A stretch of 23,520 bases of DNA, taken from contig CAKZLA010000478.1 of NCBI GenBank assembly GCA_937124525.1, forward strand, positions 1 to 23,520. Reading direction: 5' to 3'. The first letter of the stretch is position 1, and each line of letters opens with the position of its first letter. Shown piece after piece: positions 7,334 to 15,379 of this stretch. Position numbers and translations under genes: made by a program. The notes under the pieces were generated by a model that saw only the letters and a program-made list of their open reading frames with translations, had not been told where the DNA came from and did no database searches. The DNA is from an uncultured Desulfobacterium sp. (GTDB lineage: Bacteria > Desulfobacterota > Desulfobacteria > Desulfobacterales > Desulfobacteraceae).

Positions 7334-7789
7334 ATGAAAGTAATACTCAAAGAAACAATAGACACACTGGGCATTGTGGGTTCCGAATGCACGGTTGCCC
7401 CGGGATATGCAAGGAATTATCTCTTTCCCCAGGGAAAAGCCATTGCAGCCACCCCCCAGAACCGAAAGGTGATTGAACAGGCCCGGGCCAAATTCGATCT
7501 TCAGATTGCCAAAGAAAAGAAACTGGCCCAGGAGATGGCAGAAAAGGTCAAAGACATAAAATGCACCATCAAGGCCAAGGTGTTTGAGGAGGTAAGACTT
7601 TACGGTTCTGTCACCTCCCATGACATTAAAGCGGCCCTGGATGCCCAGGACGTTTTTATTGAACGTCGTGCCATTCTCCTTGCTGAACCCATCAAGGAAG
7701 CAGGTGAATATAAGGTTCCTGTAAGGCTTTACAAGGATGTTGAACCGGAAATAACCGTAACGGTTGTCCCAGAAGACACAACCGACTAA
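7334..7789 (+). CDS. rplI: Large-subunit ribosomal protein bL9
   Basis: This is a 151-residue protein beginning MKVILKETIDTLGIVGSE, with the bL9 signature GYARNYLFPQGKAIAAT in the N-terminal RNA-binding domain. A long connecting helix (about residues 42-75) and a C-terminal domain (LYGSVTSHDI, through to VPVRLYKDVEPEITV) follow. Length is normal for the family. CGGAGG lies 7 nt upstream of ATG. bL9 sits at the base of the L1 stalk of the 50S subunit and affects reading-frame fidelity. It is followed by a strong hairpin and then dnaB. Confidence 0.97.
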   Translation: MKVILKETIDTLGIVGSECTVAPGYARNYLFPQGKAIAATPQNRKVIEQARAKFDLQIAKEKKLAQEMAEKVKDIKCTIKAKVFEEVRLYGSVTSHDIKAALDAQDVFIERRAILLAEPIKEAGEYKVPVRLYKDVEPEITVTVVPEDTTD

Positions 7790-7798
7790 GTGCTCCCC

Positions 7799-7825
7799 CC
7801 TCCCATGGACCCTGTCCGTGGGAGG
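7799..7825 (+). terminator. Strong GC-rich hairpin after rplI, without T-run
   Basis: CCTCCCATGGAC (7799-7810) pairs with GTCCGTGGGAGG (7814-7825) across a 3-nt loop, with only one G-T wobble in 12 positions. No U-tract follows, so it is more likely a 3' end stabiliser or processing site, or a weak terminator that modulates dnaB expression. Confidence 0.5.
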
Positions 7826-7897
7826 GATATTTACAAACCCCTCAGGATTTACCGGAGCCTTGTTTAACCACCCTCTAACCCAAAAGATCCCAATACC

Positions 7898-9274
7898 GTG
7901 GTAAATCCAAAACAGAAAAACATTGATCCCCTGCTCAACAAAACCCCTCCCCATGATCTCGAAGCAGAGGAATCCCTTCTCAGTGCGGTTCTCATCGACA
8001 ACGACACCCTGCTGGATGTGGTGGATATCCTCAAACCCGAAGATTTTTACAAAAAAGCCCATGAAAAAATATTCCATGTCATCATTGAGCTGTTTAACCG
8101 GGATGAGCCGGCAGACCTTGTCACCGTGGCCACCCGGCTCAAGGAAAAAGATGAACTGGAAGAGATCGGAGGCGCAAGTTTTCTTGCCGCCATTGCAGAT
8201 GCAGCACCCATGGCCATCAATGCCCTTCATTATGCCAGGATCATCCAGGGCAAAGCCTCCCTTCGCACCCTGATTAAAAGCGCAACAGCCATTGTGGAGC
8301 GCTGCATGAAGGATCAGGGGGATGTGGTGGATATCATTGATTTTGCAGAAAATGCCATCTTCAATATTTCAGAATCCAAATCCAGCAAAAACTTCAGCAC
8401 CCTTGGGGATCTCATCAACCTGAACATTGATATGTTAGAAGAGCGCCAGGGCTCCAGCGGTGGCCTTTCCGGCCTGAGCACCGGGTATCCCCGACTGGAT
8501 CAGCTCACATCGGGCCTTCAAAAATCAGATCTCATCATCCTGGCGGCCCGTCCCAGTATGGGAAAAACAGCCTTTGCCCTGAATCTTGCCCGCAATGTGG
8601 CCGTGGAAGAACAGGTGCCGGTGGCGGTGTTTTCCCTGGAAATGTCCCGGGAGCAACTGTCCATGAGACTGCTGACATCAGAAGCACGCATTGACTCCAA
8701 CCGTCTTAAAACCGGTTTCATCAGCCAGGAAGACTGGCAAAATGCCACGGACGCCGCAGGAATTCTCAACGAAGTGCCCATATTCATTGATGACACCCCC
8801 AATATCACGGCCATGGAAATCCGCGCCAAGACCCGCCGACTCAAAATGGACAAGGGACTTGGGCTCATCATCATTGATTATCTCCAATTGATGAAGGCCC
8901 CCTTTCATTCCGACCGCCGGGATCTTGAAATTGCCGAGATCTCCCGGGCACTCAAGGCCCTGGCCAAGGAGCTTGAAATTCCAGTGATTGCCCTTTCCCA
9001 GCTCAATCGTATGCTGGAACAACGGGCAGAAAAACGCCCCCTCATGTCCGATCTGCGTGAATCCGGTGCCCTGGAGCAGGATGCCGATATCATTGCTTTT
9101 ATTTACAGAGATGAGGTATATAACAAAGAGGAAAGCAATCCCAACAAAGGTAAGGCGGAAATTATCATCTCAAAAAACAGAAACGGTGCCATTGGCACGG
9201 CCCACATGGCATTTATTGGTGCATATACCCGGTTTGAAGAACTGGCAGCAGGCTCTTATCAAAATTTTGAATAA
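7898..9274 (+). CDS. dnaB: Replicative DNA helicase DnaB
   Basis: This is a 458-residue hexameric 5'-3' helicase that unwinds DNA at the replication fork. The N-terminal primase-interacting domain begins PPHDLEAEESLLSAVL (from about residue 17). The RecA-like C-terminal domain has Walker A ARPSMGKT (217-224), Walker B LIIIDYLQLM, and the DnaB-type DLRESGALEQDADI segment. There is no intein. The only start codon after the upstream in-frame stop at 7865 is the GTG at 7898, with no convincing Shine-Dalgarno. This suggests low or coupled translation, consistent with a helicase placed behind abundant ribosomal genes. Confidence 0.95.
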   Translation: MVNPKQKNIDPLLNKTPPHDLEAEESLLSAVLIDNDTLLDVVDILKPEDFYKKAHEKIFHVIIELFNRDEPADLVTVATRLKEKDELEEIGGASFLAAIADAAPMAINALHYARIIQGKASLRTLIKSATAIVERCMKDQGDVVDIIDFAENAIFNISESKSSKNFSTLGDLINLNIDMLEERQGSSGGLSGLSTGYPRLDQLTSGLQKSDLIILAARPSMGKTAFALNLARNVAVEEQVPVAVFSLEMSREQLSMRLLTSEARIDSNRLKTGFISQEDWQNATDAAGILNEVPIFIDDTPNITAMEIRAKTRRLKMDKGLGLIIIDYLQLMKAPFHSDRRDLEIAEISRALKALAKELEIPVIALSQLNRMLEQRAEKRPLMSDLRESGALEQDADIIAFIYRDEVYNKEESNPNKGKAEIIISKNRNGAIGTAHMAFIGAYTRFEELAAGSYQNFE

Positions 9275-9282
9275 CTGCCACA

Positions 9283-9311
9283 GGTAGACCGTATTGGGAA
9301 TTTGGCCTACC
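9283..9311 (+). repeat. Inverted repeat after dnaB
   Basis: GGTAGACC (9283-9290) pairs with GGCCTACC (9304-9311) with one mismatch, enclosing 13 nt. No T-run follows. It occupies the same relative position before repeat copy 2 as the 2995-3052 inverted repeat does before copy 1. Confidence 0.35.
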
Positions 9312-9341
9312 CATAACAATATCTAAAATAATGTTAGACAC

Positions 9342-9402
9342 ACCTACTCTTTCATATAGAACGATCATGGCAAGGTCCCTTACCACAACAAATAATGAAA
9401 AG
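9342..9402 (+). repeat. Dispersed gene-leader repeat, copy 2 (before hflX)
   Basis: This shares ACCTACT-TTTCATATA...CATGGCA...CCACAACAAA-AATGAAAAG with copy 1, with small indels in the hairpin region. The hairpin is kept in altered form (GGCAAG-GTCC-CTTACC, one mismatch). This copy is truncated on the right compared with copies 1 and 3 and ends 6 nt before the hflX ATG. Confidence 0.62.
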
Positions 9403-9408
9403 AGCTAA

Positions 9409-11037
9409 ATGAAAAAAATCATTGGTAGCACCGCAGGTCTCAAAGCCACCCAGATAAAACAGCTGGAAAACTTATACCTTTACCGCACTGATCCCGAATA
9501 CCTCATCTCCCTGGAACAGACCCAGGAGATGGTTGCCATCTCCCATGACATAGGTCGACAGGTGGGACTTCTCATCGACCGGGCTGGAAAAACCATATAT
9601 GTCATTGCCGGGGATGCCCACCGCATTGTCATTCCAGACACCACGGATTACCGGGCTCTTCCCGGACAACTCAAAGGGCTGCGGTGTATCCATACCCACC
9701 TCAAAGATGATCCCCTGTCCCAGGATGACCTCACCGATCTTGCCCTGCTTCGCCTGGATTTTATGGCCGCTGTTACCGTCACCGACGCAGGGTTACCCGG
9801 AAAAATTTACAGAGGACACATTCTTCCCCAGGAAGAAGGCTTGCCCTATGAGGTGATGCCCCCCATTTTTTCTGATGGGCTTGACATGGACTGCTCCGCA
9901 ATGATCAAGGCATTGGAGTCGGAGCTGAGTCGCCTGAATGCTCTTTATTCGGCGGACAAGGGCGAGGAAAAAGCCCTTTTGATCCATGTTACCACAGACG
10001 CGCCCAAGGAGGCAAAGGCTTCCCTGGAGGAACTCAAGGAGCTTTGTCGATCCAGCGGTGTTCAGGTAATTGACACTGCCATCCAGCGACGACGAAAGAT
10101 TGATCCCAAGTTTGTGGTGGGGAAAGGAAAGCTGGCGGAACTCACCATACAGGCAATTCAGAAACATGCCACCATGCTGGTCTTTGACCAGGAACTTGGG
10201 GCCGCCCAAATCCGATCCATAACCGATTTTGTTGAAATGAAGGTCCTGGACCGCACCCAGATCATCCTTGACATCTTTGCCAAACATGCCAGAAGCCGGG
10301 AGGGAAAACTCCAGGTGGAGCTGGCCCAGATGCAATATTTGCTTCCCCGGCTCATCACCAAAAACACGGCTATGTCCAGGCTCACAGGTGGGATTGGGGG
10401 CAGAGGTCCCGGAGAAACAAAGCTTGAACTTAACCGAAGACGGGTGAGAGAACGCATCGCAAAGCTAAATAAGGATCTTTCAAAGATAAGAAAACAGCGC
10501 TCCCAGCAACGGGCCCGGCGTAACCGTAAAGGGGTGCCCGTCATCTCCATTGTGGGATATACTAATGCTGGCAAATCCACCCTGTTAAACAGCCTGACCC
10601 AAAGCAATATCACCGCAGAAAACAAGTTGTTTGCAACCCTGGACCCCTCCAGTCGACGTCTGAGGTTCCCCCGGGATGTTGAGGTGATCATCACCGATAC
10701 CGTGGGGTTTATCCAGGACCTTCCGGATGAATTGATGGATGCCTTCCAGGCTACCCTGGAAGAACTTGAACAGGCAGATATTCTGCTCCATGTGGTGGAT
10801 GTCAGCAACCCCAGATATAATCAGCAGATTCAATCCGTTGAAAAAATCCTGAAAAAACTCTCACTGGAACATTTGCCCGTGATTTTTGTATTCAATAAAC
10901 AGGATCGCATTGAGATAAATCAGTTTGACAACCCATGGCTGCTCAACCAGGGTATTCTGGTTTCCGCCACCCGCCGGGAAACCTTAAAACCCCTTGTAAG
11001 TCGCCTTGAATCCATGGTATATGAATTTTTTACATAA
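9409..11037 (+). CDS. hflX: Ribosome-associated GTPase HflX, long form
   Basis: This is a 542-residue GTPase. In characterised bacteria HflX binds the 50S/70S ribosome and splits stalled or heat-damaged ribosomes. The HflX N-domain covers about 187-360 (KFVVGKGKL, then GGIGGRGPGETKLELNRRR at 327-345). The G domain has G1 GYTNAGKST (383-391), G3 DTVGFI, G4 FNKQD and a G5-like SATR. The first 185 residues are an extension absent from E. coli HflX. It includes GLRCIHTHL (90-98) and SQDDL (104-108), spaced like a JAMM/MPN metal motif. ATG is preceded by AAAAGAG only. It follows dnaB by 134 nt with a dispersed repeat in the gap, so it may have its own promoter. Confidence 0.93.
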   Translation: MKKIIGSTAGLKATQIKQLENLYLYRTDPEYLISLEQTQEMVAISHDIGRQVGLLIDRAGKTIYVIAGDAHRIVIPDTTDYRALPGQLKGLRCIHTHLKDDPLSQDDLTDLALLRLDFMAAVTVTDAGLPGKIYRGHILPQEEGLPYEVMPPIFSDGLDMDCSAMIKALESELSRLNALYSADKGEEKALLIHVTTDAPKEAKASLEELKELCRSSGVQVIDTAIQRRRKIDPKFVVGKGKLAELTIQAIQKHATMLVFDQELGAAQIRSITDFVEMKVLDRTQIILDIFAKHARSREGKLQVELAQMQYLLPRLITKNTAMSRLTGGIGGRGPGETKLELNRRRVRERIAKLNKDLSKIRKQRSQQRARRNRKGVPVISIVGYTNAGKSTLLNSLTQSNITAENKLFATLDPSSRRLRFPRDVEVIITDTVGFIQDLPDELMDAFQATLEELEQADILLHVVDVSNPRYNQQIQSVEKILKKLSLEHLPVIFVFNKQDRIEINQFDNPWLLNQGILVSATRRETLKPLVSRLESMVYEFFT

Positions 11038-11125
11038 AAATAAAAAAATGGGATGGCCAGGAAATTGGCCCTTTGGACTGTCCAGGACACCAATAATATG
11101 CTTCCCGGGAAGCACAGGAATATAT

Positions 11126-11347
11126 ATGAAAATTCAACGCATTGAAAATGATTTTGTCGATGACACGATGATGGATGATTCACAGGATAATCTGGATTGT
11201 TTTGGAGAGTTCAGCAAAACAGATGAAGTGTGCACCCGTTATTGTGCCGCATCCATCCAATGTGCACTGGAACACACCCATAACCCCGGCATTGACCTGT
11301 TTGAAGAGCTGCTGACCCTGAATTACTTTCCAGCACGAATGCAATAG
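11126..11347 (+). CDS. Small four-cysteine protein of unknown function
   Basis: This is a 73-residue acidic protein read from the ATG at 11126, with AGGA 8 nt upstream. A longer reading from 11006 overlaps the hflX end and adds an unconvincing leader. The centre holds DCFGEF...DEVCTRYCAASIQC, that is C-x10-C-x3-C-x5-C. This is reminiscent of the CFG...D..C..C.....C cysteine motif that I recall from assorted small bacterial proteins, and suggests a zinc or iron-sulfur site (inference). No signal peptide or membrane segment is visible. It lies 88 nt after hflX on the same strand, possibly co-transcribed. Confidence 0.6.
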   Translation: MKIQRIENDFVDDTMMDDSQDNLDCFGEFSKTDEVCTRYCAASIQCALEHTHNPGIDLFEELLTLNYFPARMQ

Positions 11348-11470
11348 GGGGTTAATTTTTGTGTGTTACCAATGTCCGTTATATTTCAGACATTAAAAAC
11401 TCAAAGCGCAAAATAGCCTTTTTATAATCTCTATAACAAACCACAGATGTTTGATTTTAAAGTCTTATTT

Positions 11471-11595
11471 CACCTTAACTATAGTGCCAGCCATATGAAC
11501 TGATACTGATTTTGAGATATTTATCATATATTTACAATAGCTTAAGGTGGCTTTTCGATATCAAGTCAAGTGACCGGCACTATAATCATAAGGTG
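11471..11595. repeat. MITE-like element with ~20-bp imperfect terminal inverted repeats
   Basis: CACCTTAACTATAGTGCC (11471-11488) is matched by the reverse complement of 11576-11595 (GGCACTATAATCATAAGGTG), with a 2-nt bulge and one mismatch; the inner 9 bp (TATAGTGCC/GGCACTATA) are perfect. An extra CTTAAGGTGG lies inside at about 11541. The 125-bp unit has no coding capacity and sits between convergent genes, filling most of the 318-bp gap 11348-11665. It could also form a large bidirectional hairpin. Confidence 0.5.
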
Positions 11596-11665
11596 GCGAA
11601 TTTGAGTAAAAAGACATCTATTTGGTACGGACGTCCATAAGACCACCCGAAAAAAGAGCCCTCTG

Positions 11666-13045
11666 CTAAAAAATTTTTCCCGGGTTCAGTATATTATGAG
11701 GATCAAAGAGCTGCTTGATCTGTTTCATCAGCCCAATTTCAACCGGACCTATCTCCTTTTTAAGATATTTTTTCTTGGTGATCCCCACCCCATGTTCCCC
11801 TGTGATGGTTCCCCCCAGTTTTAATGTATGATCAAAAAGGGCATCCACCGCCTTTTGTGCCCTGTGGCATTGATCTGCATCCCGTTTGTCATACATGATA
11901 TTACAATGGATGTTACCGTCCCCGGCATGCCCGAAACTGACAATGGTCAGGCCGGATTGTCTTTGAAGCTGTTCAATGTACTCCACCATGTCTGGAATAC
12001 AGCTGATGGGCACCACAATGTCTTCATTTATCTTATGGGGGGCAAGTTGATACAACAGGGGTGAAAGTGCCTTTCTGGCTTTCCAGATAGCGGCAGTCTC
12101 CCCAGGGGTCTGGGCAGCCATGACCTTTATAGCTCCCATGGAGTGACACAAAGACTTCAATTGCCGGGCCTCGGTGGCCACCATCTGTTTTTTCCCATCC
12201 ACCTCAAGAATCAGCAGTGCACAGGTACCAGGTGCCACCGCAGAAGGACCCAGGACATTTTTCACCAGTTCCAGGGAGGATCTATCCAGGAATTCCACAC
12301 ATCGTGGCACAATCCCCTGACGAATAATGGCAGATACTGTACGGGCAGCTTGGTGAATATCGGCAAAACAGGCGGAAAGGGTCTCTATTTTTTCGGGAAA
12401 GGGAATCAGGCGCAAGATCATCCGGGTCACCACGGCAAGGGTTCCTTCTGACCCCACAATCAAACGGGTCAGATCATATCCGGCTACCCCCTTGGCTGTC
12501 TTAACCCCGGTGTGGATAATGTCACCCGTGGGCAGCACCGCCTCAAGACCAAGAACATAGTCCCGGGTTACACCGTATTTAACGGCCCTGGGGCCCCCGG
12601 CACACTCGCCAATATTTCCCCCCAATGTGCAAAACGCGGAACTTGCCGGATCAGGGGGATAAAAAAGCCCTTTTTTTTCCACAGCTTTATGAAAATCCCC
12701 AGTAATAACACCGGGGCCCACGCTGGCCGTAAAATTGTCTTCATCAATGTCATGGATGGTGTTCATACGGCCCATGGAAAGGACCACACCTCCCTCAAGG
12801 GGGAGACTTCCGCCGGTCATTCCAGAACCGTTTCCCCGGGGAATGACGGGGAAATTTTGCTCACAGGCGAGTTTAAGCAACTGGGACACTTGGTGGGCAC
12901 TGGTGGGGAACACCACAGCATCGGGCAAATAAGAACGTCCCGTGGCATCATAGGAGTGGCAAAAACGCTCCTCTGCCCCCCTTTCCAACCCATGGGGACC
13001 CACAATTTTTTCCAATGCGTCTAAATCCACTTTCCGCATTCCCAT
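11666..13045 (-). CDS. glcD: FAD-linked 2-hydroxyacid oxidase, GlcD/D-lactate dehydrogenase type
   Basis: This is a 459-residue soluble flavoprotein of the FAD_binding_4 plus FAD-oxidase_C class, which oxidises glycolate, D-lactate or similar 2-hydroxyacids. The N-terminal FAD-binding segment shows VIPRGNGSGMTGGSLPLEGG, FYPPDPAS and TLGGNIGECAGGPRAVKYG. The C-terminal domain has FGHAGDGNIHCNI and GTITGEHGVGITKKKYL, both typical and intact. ATG 13045 has GGGGGT about 7 nt upstream; a second ATG lies at 13039. No GlcE or GlcF iron-sulfur partner is adjacent, so the electron acceptor and exact substrate cannot be decided. It follows the dnaA-like gene on the same strand after 117 nt. Symbol glcD is by family only. 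Confidence 0.85.
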   Translation of the reverse strand: MGMRKVDLDALEKIVGPHGLERGAEERFCHSYDATGRSYLPDAVVFPTSAHQVSQLLKLACEQNFPVIPRGNGSGMTGGSLPLEGGVVLSMGRMNTIHDIDEDNFTASVGPGVITGDFHKAVEKKGLFYPPDPASSAFCTLGGNIGECAGGPRAVKYGVTRDYVLGLEAVLPTGDIIHTGVKTAKGVAGYDLTRLIVGSEGTLAVVTRMILRLIPFPEKIETLSACFADIHQAARTVSAIIRQGIVPRCVEFLDRSSLELVKNVLGPSAVAPGTCALLILEVDGKKQMVATEARQLKSLCHSMGAIKVMAAQTPGETAAIWKARKALSPLLYQLAPHKINEDIVVPISCIPDMVEYIEQLQRQSGLTIVSFGHAGDGNIHCNIMYDKRDADQCHRAQKAVDALFDHTLKLGGTITGEHGVGITKKKYLKKEIGPVEIGLMKQIKQLFDPHNILNPGKIF

Positions 13046-13162
13046 GTTTTACCCCCACTGCCACTGAAAATTAGAACCAAGCCCCATGTGAAATACCAGA
13101 TCGCCGATGACAATTCCTTCAAAGAGAATTTTAAAAAACTTTTTGATTGCGCTTTGTCCATA

Positions 13163-14572
13163 TCAGGCCTTGACGGTTTCAATTTTCTTATACAGATAAT
13201 TCATCTGTTCGACATAGCTGCCCTGTTTTTTCATGGCTTTTTCCACAGCGTTAATGGAGTAAATGGCCGTTGCGTGGTAACGATTAAAGCTTCTGCCAAT
13301 TTTTTTCAGGGGCTGATCCGTGTATTTACGGGCCAAATAAATGGCAATTTGCCTGGGCTGAACATATTTTCTTTTTCTGGAGGGTGAGACAAGATCCGTC
13401 TCTGCAATGCTGAATTCCTTGCATACCAGATTTTTTATGGCATCAACGGTGATCTGTTGTTTACTGCGAGAAATATTGGAGAGCACACTTTTGGCAAGAT
13501 TTATGTCAATTTTTTCACCCAGAAGTGATGCCTTGGCAGTCACCCCGGAAAGCCCGCTCTCCAGTTGGCGGACATTATCACACAACTCCTGGGCAAGGTA
13601 ATCAAGGACCTCACCCGGCATTGGGGTGTTCACCAGGCCCGCTTTTTTTTTCAAAATTTTCACCCGGGTTTTAAAATCCGGGGCCTCAATTCTGGTAACC
13701 AGCCCAAGGCTCAGGCGGGACCTTAGCTGTTCGTTCATTTTGGGAATATCCCCGGGGAGATAACATCCGCTGAAAATAAGTTTTTTTTCCGCATCCAAAA
13801 GATAATCCAAGGTCATGGCAAGTTCATTCTGGGTGGCACTTTTTCCGGACAGAAAATGAACATCTTCAAGGATCAACACATCACACCGGGTTCTGTACTT
13901 TTCCTTAAAGCTGTTGATACGGTTATTTTTCAATGCAGAAACCATCTCATTGGTGAAATCTTCAGCCGTCACATAAAACACCTTGTCCGTCACCCCTTGA
14001 TTGATGGCATGGTGGCCCACGGCCTGGGAGAGATGGCTTTTTCCAAGCCCGGTATCAGACACTAAGTAAAGGGCACCATTTCCATTGGCACCCCCCTGGG
14101 CAAGGGAAAGGGAGGCTGAGTAGGCAAAATCATTATTATTGCCCACCACAAACTTGTCAAAGGTGTATGCTTTTTTCAGCAGTCTTCCCGAATCAAAAGG
14201 ATTTCCCAATCCAGGCAGGGTCAGCTGACGGGGAAGCCGGGGGCGGGCCGCAGGGATCGCGGGAAGATCCAATGGTTGGGGCTGGGATGATTTTTGTTTT
14301 GACCCCTTTTCCAAAGACTTTCGGGGTGCTTTTGAAGCATGGACCTGGAGTTTTATGGCAGCACCCTTCACCCCAAGCTGCTGGAACGCTTTTTCAAGAC
14401 CGGCAAGGTAATGCTCTTTGATCCGCCGTCGGGAAAAGGTATTGGGACATGACAAGGTGATGATATTTTCCTGGGCAGTAACGAATTCAATGGGTCCCAG
14501 CCACATTCTATAACTGTGGTCTGGCAAAAAATCCTTCATATTCAATTTAACTTTTTTCCAAAAAGACTCCAT
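13163..14572 (-). CDS. dnaA: DnaA-like replication initiator, divergent paralogue
   Basis: This is a 469-residue protein with all four DnaA domains: domain I (WKKVKLNMKDFLPDHSYRMW at 5-24), a Pro/Lys/Gln-rich linker (about 80-128), AAA+ (about 135-310) and the C-terminal DNA-binding helix-turn-helix. Several hallmark residues differ. The P-loop reads SDTGLGKS (172-179) instead of GxxGxGKT. Walker B reads LILEDVHF. The usual sensor-1 SSDR is SGC. The DNA-binding signature RDHTTV reads RYHATA (431-436), with one residue fewer before it. The arginine finger (LRSRL, Arg285) and the sensor-2 arginine (NVRQLE, Arg335) remain. GGAG lies 5 nt before ATG. dnaN, recF and gyrB are not adjacent and no DnaA-box cluster is visible, so it may be a second, specialised DnaA rather than the primary initiator. 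Confidence 0.87.
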   Translation of the reverse strand: MESFWKKVKLNMKDFLPDHSYRMWLGPIEFVTAQENIITLSCPNTFSRRRIKEHYLAGLEKAFQQLGVKGAAIKLQVHASKAPRKSLEKGSKQKSSQPQPLDLPAIPAARPRLPRQLTLPGLGNPFDSGRLLKKAYTFDKFVVGNNNDFAYSASLSLAQGGANGNGALYLVSDTGLGKSHLSQAVGHHAINQGVTDKVFYVTAEDFTNEMVSALKNNRINSFKEKYRTRCDVLILEDVHFLSGKSATQNELAMTLDYLLDAEKKLIFSGCYLPGDIPKMNEQLRSRLSLGLVTRIEAPDFKTRVKILKKKAGLVNTPMPGEVLDYLAQELCDNVRQLESGLSGVTAKASLLGEKIDINLAKSVLSNISRSKQQITVDAIKNLVCKEFSIAETDLVSPSRKRKYVQPRQIAIYLARKYTDQPLKKIGRSFNRYHATAIYSINAVEKAMKKQGSYVEQMNYLYKKIETVKA

Positions 14573-14622
14573 AGAACTCCAATGACCGTCCCGGCAATTT
14601 ATTATTAGGTATTTTAAGGTTA

Positions 14623-14742
14623 ATGAATGAAGACATCTCAGAAGGATCTCATTTGACCAATGAGATCATTTTTGACAGGTTAGAATACCCTTCCATTCTC
14701 TTTGATATGATCGTCCTCTATTATGTCATTACCAATCCATAG
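14623..14742 (+). CDS. Possible 39-residue small protein (weak)
   Basis: AAGG lies about 5 nt before ATG 14623. The frame encodes MNEDISEGSHLTNEIIF and ends in a hydrophobic stretch (ILFDMIVLYYVITNP). Codon choice is not biased and the frame overlaps the hairpin at 14645-14667. It could be chance or a gene remnant; no family is recognised. Confidence 0.18.
   Translation: MNEDISEGSHLTNEIIFDRLEYPSILFDMIVLYYVITNP
14645..14667. repeat. Perfect 9-bp hairpin 73 bp upstream of the dnaA-like gene
   Basis: GATCTCATT (14645-14653) pairs perfectly with AATGAGATC (14659-14667) across the loop TGACC. In the plus direction ATTTTT follows, but no plus-strand transcript is known to need termination here. 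It may be an operator or 5' leader structure for the dnaA-like gene. Confidence 0.4.
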
Positions 14743-15239
14743 TCAAAGTGAGTGGCTCTCTATTCAATGAACTGGCAAATCAAAAACTAACAAAAAAAAT
14801 AACATACTGTTTTAAAAGACAATAATTCCGTGAAACATTCAATCTACTGGAAATACAGGAGATGTTCTAAGGGGCTATTATTTCATGATATTTTCCTCAT
14901 ATGCCCACTGCCCCCCAACCCTTGGAATTTTTGAATACTCTTTAAAGCTATGAATATCGATTAATTTCTTTATTTTTCGCCAAGATGACTAAAAACAATT
15001 AATCATACCGTCATTTCAATGGTTTCACACGCTTGGATTTCTTTTAAAAGAATAAGCACCTTACGTAACCATATTTTTTATTTACACTTTCACAGGTGAG
15101 TAGTATGTTGAAGGCTTCAAGCAGGGGCAAGTCAAATTTAAATATTTGAAATATAGGATTATATTTCCAACACCTTTGCCAAATTGAAAACCGGTTTGAA
15201 ATTTGGTAATCAGAGCGCCATATATTGTGCCAGCATTGG

Positions 15240-15268
15240 TTGTTTAACCTCTATATATAGGTTATAAT
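15240..15268 (+). promoter_or_regulatory. Candidate sigma70 promoter for pdxA-uvrA-tex
   Basis: TTGTTT (15240-15245) and a perfect TATAAT (15263-15268) are 17 nt apart. The spacer and flanks contain the near-palindrome AACCTCTATATATAGGTT. The predicted transcript would have a leader of about 180 nt before pdxA. Confidence 0.5.
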
Positions 15269-15362
15269 CTAAGCCAAAATAAAATTGGCGAAGATATTAT
15301 TATATTTAATTGTTGACTTTTAATACATATCCAATGACAGAGGTTAGAACCAACCCCAAAAG

Positions 15363-15379
15363 TGTAAAATAATTTTACA
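15363..15379. promoter_or_regulatory. Perfect 17-nt dyad upstream of pdxA
   Basis: TGTAAAAT-A-ATTTTACA is a perfect odd palindrome with 8-bp arms, 79 nt before the pdxA start and inside its predicted leader. It looks like a dimeric-repressor operator. The same octamer TGTAAAAT also occurs at 2606-2613 in the two-component promoter region, facing TTTACA. No regulator can be named. Confidence 0.45.

Noticed and set aside
10158..10808. Minus-strand frame of 216 codons inside hflX
   Set aside because: Ser/Arg-rich low-complexity product typical of an antisense shadow; hflX is intact on the other strand.
11648..11667. Rho-independent terminator after the glcD-type gene (AGAGGGCTCT followed by T-run on the minus strand)
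   Set aside because: The symmetric part leaves a 2-nt loop, so only about three base pairs could form.
12512..13024. Long plus-strand reading frame of 170 codons opposite the glcD-type gene
   Set aside because: It is antisense to a clear FAD oxidase with intact motifs, and its product shows no recognisable domain.
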